Shown piece after piece: positions 1 through 4,982 of a stretch of 6,201 nt of DNA (position 1 is the first letter of the stretch; the number at the start of each line of letters is the position of its first letter). The stretch comes from Oscillospiraceae bacterium (GTDB taxonomy: Bacteria > Bacillota > Clostridia > Oscillospirales > Ruminococcaceae). Under the pieces are notes generated by a model. The model was given only the letters and a program-made list of their open reading frames with translations. It made no database searches and had not been told where the DNA came from. The position numbers and the translations under genes are program-made. The stretch covers positions 1 through 6,201 of the forward strand of contig JAHZBJ010000046.1 of the NCBI GenBank assembly GCA_019423445.1, in the 5' to 3' direction.

Positions 1-47
1 TCACTGGTTTTCAAGACCAGCTCCTTAAACCACTCGGACACCTCTCC
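1..47 (-). tRNA. tRNA-Ser(UGA), 5' part only
   Basis: Read on the minus strand, the RNA begins GGAGAGG (acceptor strand, 47-41) and continues with TG. A D-arm with TCC/GGA stem and a GAGTGGTTTAA loop follows. The anticodon stem is CTGGT/ACCAG around the loop CTTGAAA, so the anticodon is TGA (positions 13-11). The GGAGAGG start, the GAGTGG D-loop and the UGA anticodon identify a bacterial serine tRNA reading UCA and related UCN codons. The variable arm, T-arm and 3' acceptor strand lie beyond the left edge. It follows spoIID on the same strand and has its own strong promoter. Confidence 0.93.
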
Positions 48-88
48 ATACTGAAATTCCGCCCAAAATGAGGTCAAGGCGCTAAGAT

Positions 89-117
89 ATAATACCATGA
101 TTCTGTCCTCCAGTCAA
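89..117 (-). promoter_or_regulatory. sigma-A promoter of the tRNA-Ser gene
   Basis: On the minus strand TTGACT (117-112) and TATTAT (94-89) are separated by exactly 17 bases, close to the sigma-A consensus TTGACA-N17-TATAAT. A start about 7 bases past the -10 would fall near 82, giving a 5' leader of about 35 bases before the tRNA at 47, which is typical of tRNA precursors. It lies only 9 bases past the spoIID stop codon. No stem-loop terminator is visible between them, so spoIID transcripts may read into the tRNA. Confidence 0.85.
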
Positions 118-126
118 GGGGATTTC

Positions 127-1317
127 TCACTTTTCTACCTGTGCCAGAGTGATTCCAGTGTAATAATGGCGAAGAATTTCATCAAAGGTCCATCCCTGCC
201 GGGCCAGATAGTCCGCTCCCGTCTGGCTCAGCCCCGCCCCGTGCCCGTACCCCCGGACATAGAAGGTGTATCCGCCGTTGCTCCGCTCCAACTCAAAGGC
301 TGCGCTGCGCAGGCCCAAAAGGTTCCGCAGTTGGTTTCCATGAAGGGTGAGACTCCCCGCCCGGATGGCGGTGACGTACCCCGCCGGGGAACGTTCCTCA
401 ATCTCCAGCCAGGTGGTGGGGTCGGGGAGCAGGGAAGCCCCCGCAGCGGTAAGGATCTCCTGGAGCTCCCCATCGCTGACGGTAACAGTACTCTTATAGC
501 CGGCGGCAAGAATGTCCCAGCTGCTGTCCGCCTCCACCAGGTAGGGCAGTTCCCCGCCCCAGATGTTGGAAGCCCGCTCGGTGGTATCCCCGGCGCTGAT
601 GGCATGATAGGCGGCGGCTATGGGCTCCCCTTCCCACAGGGCCACACAGCGGCTGGCCACTTGGGCTGCCTGGGTGATCCGGTTCCAACTGTAATCAAAT
701 TGTTCACCGTAGAATTCCCGGGCGGTCTCCTGGGTCATGTAAACCCGGCGGTTCCCAGGGTCGGCGGCAAAGTCCGCCCCGTGGAGATCCGGGTCCCGGC
801 TCTCCTCCGGCAGAGCCCGCTGGGTCATGGCCTGGTTCAGGGCATAGGTGAGAGCCGCCACCCCCTGGGCCTTCAGGGCCTCCAGGTGGTAGTCGGCAGG
901 CATCTCGGCAGCGATGGCATAAAGGGTATACTCCTCCAGGGAAAGTTCGGCCACTTCCCCGGTGCTCTGGTCGTAGATCCGCAGGGTGGAAATAGGTGAC
1001 TGCCACACCTCATGGATGGATGCGGGAAGGGCCTCCTCCCCCTGGAACTCCCCATCCCCCTGGGCGGCAAGGCTGTCCCCTTCCTGGCTCTGTTCCCCCT
1101 GGGAGGACTCCAGACTTTCCTGACTCCGGGAAGACTCTTCCTCAAACCCTCCCGTCTCCCGGCTGGAAGAACCGGAAGAGGCAGAAACGGCAGGCATCGA
1201 GACGGGAAAGGCCGGGACCTCTCCCAAAAGGGGCTGCCCCGCCCACATCACCGCGGCTGCGGGCACCGCCACCATGGCAGTCCCCACCACCCCCAGCAGA
1301 AACAGATCCCCTTTCAT
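127..1317 (-). CDS. spoIID: Stage II sporulation protein D, SpoIID (lytic transglycosylase)
   Basis: The product is 396 aa. SpoIID acts with SpoIIM and SpoIIP at the engulfing septum in the mother cell, cleaving glycan strands after SpoIIP removes stem peptides. An N-terminal signal anchor (about 5-26) is followed by a Ser/Glu/Gln-rich linker (about 44-105) and the SpoIID domain (about 110-392). Within it lie EEYTLYAIAAEMP with the catalytic Glu138, EALKAQGVAALTYA, YHAISAGDTTE, a PYL segment and the C-terminal GYGHGAGLSQTGA followed by ILRHYYTG. It is longer than the 343-aa B. subtilis protein because of the linker. The start at 1317 is chosen because GGAGG lies 8 bases upstream and a hydrophobic anchor follows at once. 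The open frame extends to 1587, but that would overlap the upstream gene and cross a terminator. The zinc site known from C. difficile SpoIID seems lost: H179 remains, but A185, R190 and R191 occupy the other ligand positions (alignment from memory). Confidence 0.93.
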   Translation of the reverse strand: MKGDLFLLGVVGTAMVAVPAAAVMWAGQPLLGEVPAFPVSMPAVSASSGSSSRETGGFEEESSRSQESLESSQGEQSQEGDSLAAQGDGEFQGEEALPASIHEVWQSPISTLRIYDQSTGEVAELSLEEYTLYAIAAEMPADYHLEALKAQGVAALTYALNQAMTQRALPEESRDPDLHGADFAADPGNRRVYMTQETAREFYGEQFDYSWNRITQAAQVASRCVALWEGEPIAAAYHAISAGDTTERASNIWGGELPYLVEADSSWDILAAGYKSTVTVSDGELQEILTAAGASLLPDPTTWLEIEERSPAGYVTAIRAGSLTLHGNQLRNLLGLRSAAFELERSNGGYTFYVRGYGHGAGLSQTGADYLARQGWTFDEILRHYYTGITLAQVEK

Positions 1318-1370
1318 ACGCCGCACCTCCGGTTTGTCCGTCTTTGTCCTTGTCCCTTCCCATTCGGTAC

Positions 1371-1400
1371 AGGGTATGCAAAAGGGGAAGGCGTTATGCC
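1371..1400 (-). promoter_or_regulatory. Candidate sigma-E promoter of spoIID
   Basis: On the minus strand GGCATAAC (1400-1393) and CATACCCT (1378-1371) are separated by 14 bases. This resembles the mother-cell sigma-E pattern (about GKCATATT, N14, CATACAnT), which drives spoIID in B. subtilis. A start near 1363 gives a leader of about 46 bases to the ATG at 1317. The -35-like box uses the loop and 3' arm of the upstream operon's terminator. The boxes are imperfect, so this rests on spacing, position and gene identity together. Confidence 0.5.
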
Positions 1401-1408
1401 TTCCCCTT
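1380..1408 (-). terminator. Intrinsic terminator of the sigma/anti-sigma operon
   Basis: A perfect 11-bp stem pairs 1382-1392 with 1398-1408 (minus-strand arm AAGGGGAAGGC) around a 5-base loop. On the minus strand the stem runs into TTTT (1383-1380). It lies 64 bases past the stop of the anti-sigma gene and upstream of the spoIID start, so it should separate the two units. The T-run is short. On the plus strand the flank is TTGTTGT, a poorer tract. Confidence 0.7.
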
Positions 1409-1471
1409 GTTGTCTCCCGGTATCCCCGGTTTCTTTCTGTATCCAGGCGCCAGACTCCCGGCGCAAAGTTT

Positions 1472-2419
1472 TCAGCCTCCCAGCCCGGGGTCCGGGTCGA
1501 TCCGTCCCTCTGTGGGCGCCGGTTTATCCTTCTCCTGGGCGTCCCGGATGGAATCAAGCTCCAAGGACGGGGTATCCCCCTCCGCAACCAGGAAGGTGAT
1601 CACCACAGCGGAGACTTCCTCCCCTTGGGCGTCCCGATAGATCACTTTGGCTTCCACCGTGGCGTCATCCGGGCACCACCACCAGGCCAGCCATGGAGTC
1701 AGCCCGGCCTCCGGAGCCTTCTCAGCGGCAATGGCAGAAATCTGCTCTTGAACTGCCTGGTCCCAGGCAGCGTCGGGGCCGACGCTGTCCAACAGGCCGT
1801 CCCCTCCGGTATCAGGCCAATCATCCGCCGCGGGGGTACCTCCCCCGGTGTCCGGATCCTCCTTCTCCTGGGGACCGCCGCCTCCGGTGGGAGGATTTTC
1901 TTTTTCCTTCTCCGCATCCTGGGCACTGGCGCTTTCTTCCTCTCCGGCGCTTCCGTCAGCTTGGGGCGGAGCAGCAGTAAGCATGGACTGGGTTTGTTCT
2001 TGGGCGGCGTTCTCCGGAGCCTGGACCGTCTCGTCCTCCGCCTCGTCGGCAGCCATCCGGTAAGGGGCAGCTTCCTGGGCCGCAGCGGCAGAGGAAGAAA
2101 GAGCCGGCGCCTGCTGGACTCCCGCCAGGTTGGCATCGGAAGCGGTGGTGATCTTGCCCAGAGTTCCCTGCCAGGCCAGCACCACCAGGGCCAGGCAAGC
2201 CGCCAGAGGAAGTCCTCTCCGGAGCACCTGGTTCCAGGGGATCACTTTCTTCTGGGCTTCCTCCGGCTGGGTCTCCTCCTCCGGCAGGGTCAGCTCTCCC
2301 CGGTCCATCCGGGCAAAGAGGGCCTCAGGGGAGAGGGAGGCCGGGAGTTCCGGCTCCTCCAGGACTTCCAGCCGCTTTCTCAAATATTCCATATCCTTGT
2401 TTTCCTTGTCTGCGCTCAT
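1472..2419 (-). CDS. Probable anti-sigma factor, single-pass membrane protein
   Basis: The product is 315 aa. A soluble acidic N-terminal segment (about 1-66, with LPASLSPEALFARMD at 25-39) precedes one membrane helix (about 69-88). Next comes a long low-complexity linker rich in Ala, Glu, Gln, Pro and Gly (about 95-215), with repeated TGGG-type units at 178-207. A compact C-terminal segment follows (about 218-292), with a WLAWWW cluster and strand-like stretches. The gene begins 18 bases past the stop of the ECF sigma gene, with AAAGGAGGG before the ATG, so the two are co-transcribed. That layout is the classic sigma/anti-sigma pair, and the N-terminal segment would be the sigma-binding part. 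The zinc-finger anti-sigma motif HxxxCxxC is absent: the only cysteines are C75 in the helix and C249. I recognise no named family, so the role comes from context and topology. Confidence 0.72.
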   Translation of the reverse strand: MSADKENKDMEYLRKRLEVLEEPELPASLSPEALFARMDRGELTLPEEETQPEEAQKKVIPWNQVLRRGLPLAACLALVVLAWQGTLGKITTASDANLAGVQQAPALSSSAAAAQEAAPYRMAADEAEDETVQAPENAAQEQTQSMLTAAPPQADGSAGEEESASAQDAEKEKENPPTGGGGPQEKEDPDTGGGTPAADDWPDTGGDGLLDSVGPDAAWDQAVQEQISAIAAEKAPEAGLTPWLAWWWCPDDATVEAKVIYRDAQGEEVSAVVITFLVAEGDTPSLELDSIRDAQEKDKPAPTEGRIDPDPGLGG

Positions 2420-2437
2420 CCTGGCTCCCTCCTTTCC

Positions 2438-2953
2438 CTATGCTTCCCCCAGCATCCGCCGTAGCTTTTTCAGCGTCCGGTGGAGCTTGGAGCTGACTGT
2501 CCCCTGGGGCAGTCCCAAAATTTCCGCAATCTCTCTCATGGTATACCCCTGGAGCACCGAGAGGATCACAATCTCCCGCTCCTCCGGGGTGAGCCGGGCC
2601 ATGGCGTCCCGGACCTCCGCCCGGGGGCCGCTGGCGTCGGGGATTCCCTCCTCCAGGTAGTCCTCCAGGTCCATATTTCCCTTCTCCTGGACATATTTTC
2701 CTATCCGCCGCTTGCAGCGAATGGAAAGGATCCGCAGGATCCAGGGCCGGAAGCTGGCTGCTTCCCTCAGGCCGCCAATCCCCTTCCATGCTTCCAGAAA
2801 GGTCTCGGCCACCACATCTTCGGCGTCCTGGGGATTTCCCAGGGTGTAAAGGGCCATCCGGTACAGCTCCTTGGACACCTCCTGATAGAGGCGGCCAAAG
2901 GCCTCCCGGTCCCCCTGCCGGGCCTTTATTACGTCTGTCTGGCTGATCTCCAT
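2438..2953 (-). CDS. ECF-type RNA polymerase sigma factor (sigma-70 family)
   Basis: The product is 171 aa from this start. Region 2 spans about 18-82 and includes NPQDAEDVVAETFLEAWK (40-57), the core-binding and -10-reading part. Region 4 spans about 116-168, beginning ARLTPEEREIV, with a helix-turn-helix around MREIAEILGLPQGTVSSKL (139-157) for -35 reading. There is no region 3 and the length is normal for the family. It directs RNA polymerase to a small regulon, presumably held inactive by the membrane protein encoded 18 bases downstream. The start at 2953 fits the family's usual beginning (TDVIKARQGDREAF) and has AGGGCGGTG upstream. An ATG at 2986 (182 aa) is in frame, with GGGA before it, and cannot be excluded. 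The signal sensed is not visible. Confidence 0.92.
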   Translation of the reverse strand: MEISQTDVIKARQGDREAFGRLYQEVSKELYRMALYTLGNPQDAEDVVAETFLEAWKGIGGLREAASFRPWILRILSIRCKRRIGKYVQEKGNMDLEDYLEEGIPDASGPRAEVRDAMARLTPEEREIVILSVLQGYTMREIAEILGLPQGTVSSKLHRTLKKLRRMLGEA

Positions 2954-3017
2954 GTCGCACCGCCCTTTTTGTCGGGGCACATTCATTCAGTGTCCCTTTT
3001 TCTCCGTTTTATTGCGT

Positions 3018-3034
3018 GGGGAACCCCGGCCGGG
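3018..3034. repeat. Two overlapping 10-bp palindromes in the sigma-operon leader
   Basis: GGGGAACCCC (3018-3027) and CCCGGCCGGG (3025-3034) are perfect palindromes sharing three bases. They lie about 65-80 bases upstream of the sigma gene start, inside its predicted 5' untranslated region. An A7 run (minus-strand T7, 3035-3041) adjoins them. They could fold in the RNA or bind a regulator; the sequence does not decide. Confidence 0.45.
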
Positions 3035-3087
3035 AAAAAAAGTTTTCCTCTCCGCTCCTTCCAAGGGGCGGCGGCCATTCTCCCGCT

Positions 3088-3116
3088 ATTATAACATAAC
3101 GTTTGGGATCCGCAAA
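3088..3116 (-). promoter_or_regulatory. Promoter of the ECF sigma/anti-sigma operon
   Basis: On the minus strand a perfect TATAAT (3093-3088) is preceded by TGT, giving an extended -10 (TGTTATAAT). A weak -35, TTTGCG (3116-3111) with 17-base spacing or TTGCGG (3115-3110) with 16, lies upstream. A start near 3081 leaves a leader of about 130 bases before the sigma gene. The strong extended -10 suggests housekeeping transcription. A well-spaced ECF-type promoter for autoregulation was not found. Confidence 0.65.
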
Positions 3117-3138
3117 TCTTTCCGGCTCTCCCGCAGCC

Positions 3139-3147
3139 ATTATACCA
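3139..3147 (-). promoter_or_regulatory. Second possible -10 core toward the sigma operon
   Basis: On the minus strand the left arm of the inverted repeat reads TGGTATAAT (3147-3139), an extended -10. No good -35 is seen at 16-18 bases. If used, it would start transcription near 3132, upstream of the first sigma-operon promoter. It may reflect only the palindrome's symmetry. Confidence 0.35.
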
Positions 3148-3162
3148 TAACCCGGGGGATTA

Positions 3163-3171
3163 TGGTATAAT
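3163..3171 (+). promoter_or_regulatory. Extended -10 promoter of the amidohydrolase gene
   Basis: TGGTATAAT combines a consensus -10 (3166-3171) with the TGn extension. The -35 region (about 3143-3148, TACCAT) is poor, as extended -10 promoters tolerate. A start near 3178 would give a leader of about 85 bases to the ATG at 3263. It is the right arm of the 3137-3173 inverted repeat, so a protein bound there would control it directly. Confidence 0.6.
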
Positions 3172-3183
3172 GGTCACCAGACG

Positions 3184-3206
3184 CCCTTTTCCTGAGGGGA
3201 AAAGGG
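3184..3206 (+). other. Hairpin at the predicted 5' end of the amidohydrolase mRNA
   Basis: CCCTTTTCC (3184-3192) pairs perfectly with GGAAAAGGG (3198-3206) around a 5-base loop. The nearest promoter predicts a start near 3178, so the stem would begin within about 6 bases of the 5' end. That position is typical of stems that protect Bacillus mRNAs from 5'-end decay. No T-tract follows on either strand, so it is not a terminator. Confidence 0.55.
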
Positions 3207-3262
3207 ACTGAACTCCTGCATAGAAAAAATCCGGCCCCGGCCGTGGAAAGGAAGTTTTTGGA

Positions 3263-4843
3263 ATGAGTATTGTTCTGGACCCCATCCAGCGGGAAGCCAT
3301 GGAAGCGGCCCCCGCCCTGCGCCCCCTGATGGAAGAGGTGGGGCACACCGTCTGGGGCCTGGCGGAAGTAGGCCTTACCGAGTACCGCTCCGCCGGGTTT
3401 GTGGCGGATATTCTGCGCCGGGAGGGATTCTCGGTGACCACCGGTCTCTGCGGCTTCCCCACCGGCTTTGTGGCGGAATATCAAAATGGAGAGGGCCCCT
3501 CCCTGGCCCTTCTCTGCGAGTACGATGCCCTCCCCAACCTCTCTGTGACCTGCCCCGGAGAAAACGGCCACGGCTGCGGCCACAATCTCTTTTCGGCGGC
3601 TGCGGTATCCACCGGGGTCCTGGTGCGCCGCCTGATGGAAAAACACAACATCCAGGGCACCCTGCGGATCTACGGCACCCCCGGGGAGGAAAATTACGCC
3701 AGCAAGGCCTACTACGCCAAAAATGGTCTTTTTGACCGGGATGACTGCTCGGTGGGTTTCCATGCCCACGACTGCAACGAGGTGAACTATAAGGTTTCCG
3801 CCGGCACCCTGATCCGGAACTTCACCTTCCGCGGCCGCCCCGCCCATGCCGGGAACTGCCCCTGGAAGGGCGCCAGCGCCCTGGACGCTGTGGAGATCTT
3901 TCATGTGATGATCAACTACCTTCGGGAACATGTCCCCACCGACGTCCGCCTTCAGTACATCATCACCAAGGGCGGGGACGCCCCCAACATCGTCCCCGAA
4001 GTGGCTCAGTGCCAGCAGGTGGTCCGGGCGGCCAGCGTCCCCACTATGCTGGAAGTAGCCCAGCGGGAGGAGACCTGCGCCAAAGCCGCCGCCATGGCCA
4101 CCGGAACCACCGTGGAAGTGGACTTTGTGGACCAGACCTACAACACCGTCCTCCTTCGGGAGTATGCTCAGCTTGCCCAGGACTGCCTGGAGGCCGCCGG
4201 CGTCCCGGAATTCTCCGCCCAGGAGCAGGAATATGCCCGGCAGTTTGGGGACGGTTCGGGTTTGGACACCTCCATTGCTCCCCTCCCCGCCTATGAAGGC
4301 TACCAAGGCGGCGCCACCGATGAAGGGGACGTCAGCTGGAACATTCCCCACGTTTCCATCTATGTTGCCAACATGGCCCGGAACACCACCGGCCACACCC
4401 TGGATTTCACCCGCCAGGCGGATTCCTCCGCCGCCTACACCGCCATGGTGACTCAGGTGAAAGCCGTTTCGGTGATGCTGCTGGAACTGCTGGAGCATCC
4501 GGAGCGGGTGGAAGCTCTGAAGGCCGCCCACCGGAAGAAAATGGGAGATCTCACCTATCCTCATACCGGCGACCAGCCGGACCGCCGGGCCTTTGGGAAC
4601 ACCCCGGGAGCCAACCTGGAAGGGAACATCCTGACGGTGGACCCCGCCGCCCTGCCCCTTCTGGACCACCGGGACAGGAAGGCGGTCCTGACGGTGGAGA
4701 TGGATGGCAAGGAGCTTTACGCCTTCCCCGCAGGGAAACTTTTTACCGCCTCCCTGCCGAGAGATCTCCAGGGGAAAACCCTGGAAATATACGCAAAGTA
4801 TCAAGATTCCCAAAAGCAGCTGATTGGATATTACAATATGTAG
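3263..4843 (+). CDS. M20-family amidohydrolase, AbgB-like
   Basis: The product is 526 aa, cytosolic, with no signal peptide. M20 metallo-hydrolases of the AbgB type cleave amide bonds of N-acyl amino acids such as p-aminobenzoyl-glutamate. Visible hallmarks are HTVWGLAEVGLTEYRSA (28-44), ALLCEYDALPNLS (82-94), NGHGCGHNLF with C105 and H107 as metal ligands (101-110), and GTPGEENYASK with the E142/E143 base-and-ligand pair (138-148). FHAHD (166-170), GRPAHAG of the dimerisation domain (191-197), GGDAPNIVPE (237-246), GDVSWNIPHVS (355-365) and TTGHTLD with H378 as the last ligand (375-381) complete the set. The active site looks intact. The stretch from about 430 to 526 is not part of the catalytic core as I know it and exceeds the 481-aa E. 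coli AbgB. AAAGGAAG precedes the ATG by 8 bases. The substrate cannot be told; the neighbour is a dehydratase on the same strand. Confidence 0.88.
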   Translation: MSIVLDPIQREAMEAAPALRPLMEEVGHTVWGLAEVGLTEYRSAGFVADILRREGFSVTTGLCGFPTGFVAEYQNGEGPSLALLCEYDALPNLSVTCPGENGHGCGHNLFSAAAVSTGVLVRRLMEKHNIQGTLRIYGTPGEENYASKAYYAKNGLFDRDDCSVGFHAHDCNEVNYKVSAGTLIRNFTFRGRPAHAGNCPWKGASALDAVEIFHVMINYLREHVPTDVRLQYIITKGGDAPNIVPEVAQCQQVVRAASVPTMLEVAQREETCAKAAAMATGTTVEVDFVDQTYNTVLLREYAQLAQDCLEAAGVPEFSAQEQEYARQFGDGSGLDTSIAPLPAYEGYQGGATDEGDVSWNIPHVSIYVANMARNTTGHTLDFTRQADSSAAYTAMVTQVKAVSVMLLELLEHPERVEALKAAHRKKMGDLTYPHTGDQPDRRAFGNTPGANLEGNILTVDPAALPLLDHRDRKAVLTVEMDGKELYAFPAGKLFTASLPRDLQGKTLEIYAKYQDSQKQLIGYYNM

Positions 4844-4851
4844 ATTTTCAT

Positions 4852-4894
4852 CCAGCTTGGCAGTAGAATTGCCAGACTCCTCTGCGCTGGCAAT
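4852..4894 (+). repeat. Overlapping inverted repeats after the amidohydrolase gene
   Basis: ATTGCCAG (4868-4875) pairs perfectly with CTGGCAAT (4887-4894) around 11 bases. A competing pairing joins TGGCA (4858-4862) to TGCCA (4870-4874), and CCAGC (4852-4856) can pair with GCTGG (4886-4890). The pairings are mutually exclusive in part. No T-tract follows closely, so it is a weak terminator at best; a processed or Rho-type 3' end is possible. Confidence 0.45.
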
Positions 4895-4910
4895 GTCCCT
4901 CCAATCAGTT

Positions 4911-4970
4911 TTCAGAAATATACAATTTGTATTTTTCTTTTAATTATTTTAAAAATATTACTATTTGTAA
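4911..4970 (+). promoter_or_regulatory. AT-rich promoter region of the dehydratase gene
   Basis: These 60 bases hold only 7 G or C, in sharp contrast with the GC-rich genes on both sides. They contain the palindrome ATACAA-T-TTGTAT (4920-4932). Several weak sigma-A pairings are possible, for example TTGTAT (4927-4932) with TAAAAA (4950-4955), or TTTTCT (4933-4938) with TATTAC (4956-4961), each 17 bases apart. None stands out. The composition itself suggests a promoter or UP-like element before the ribosome binding site at 4969-4975. Confidence 0.4.
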
Positions 4971-4982
4971 AGGAGAATCTCC

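Larger units (their letters stand above)
3079..3151. repeat. Imperfect direct repeat of a promoter-bearing segment
   Basis: Two copies share an 8-base head, tctcccgc (3079-3086 and 3127-3134), and an AT-rich tail. The tails, ctattataacataac (3086-3100) and ccattataccataac (3137-3151), match at 13 of 15 positions. The second copy has three extra bases between head and tail. Both tails contain a minus-strand TATAAT preceded by TG, so the duplicated segment carries a -10 core. It looks like a local duplication of promoter or operator DNA about 50 bp apart. Confidence 0.6.
3137..3173. repeat. Perfect 14-bp inverted repeat carrying mirror-image -10 boxes
   Basis: The left arm ccattataccataa (3137-3150) and the right arm ttatggtataatgg (3160-3173) are exact reverse complements around a 9-base G/C-rich centre (3151-3159). 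Each arm reads TGGTATAAT on its outgoing strand, so the element carries an extended -10 core in both directions. It lies between the sigma operon and the amidohydrolase gene. It could be an operator for a dimeric regulator controlling both directions, or simply two back-to-back promoter cores. As RNA it would fold into a hairpin, but there is no T-tract to make it a terminator. Confidence 0.85.

Noticed and set aside
1446..1464. Short GGCGCC-type inverted repeat after the anti-sigma gene
   Set aside because: Only five pairs with an 8-base loop and no T-tract; the 11-bp stem at 1382-1408 is the convincing terminator.
1318..1587. In-frame extension of spoIID to an ATG at 1587
   Set aside because: It overlaps the anti-sigma coding region and crosses the terminator, and the added residues are Arg/Pro/Gly-rich with no family likeness. 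The start at 1317 has a good ribosome binding site and leads directly into a membrane anchor.
3001..3050. ECF-type autoregulatory promoter (AAAACTTTTTT as -35, ACGCAATA as -10) upstream of the sigma gene
   Set aside because: The -35-like run is suggestive, but the only CG-type -10 lies about 26 bases away, well beyond the usual 15-17. No properly spaced partner was found.
3140..4813. Long minus-strand open frame of 557 codons opposite the amidohydrolase gene
   Set aside because: It is a shadow frame produced by high GC at third positions. The plus-strand product has all M20 hallmarks, while this one has no recognisable motif and no ribosome binding site.
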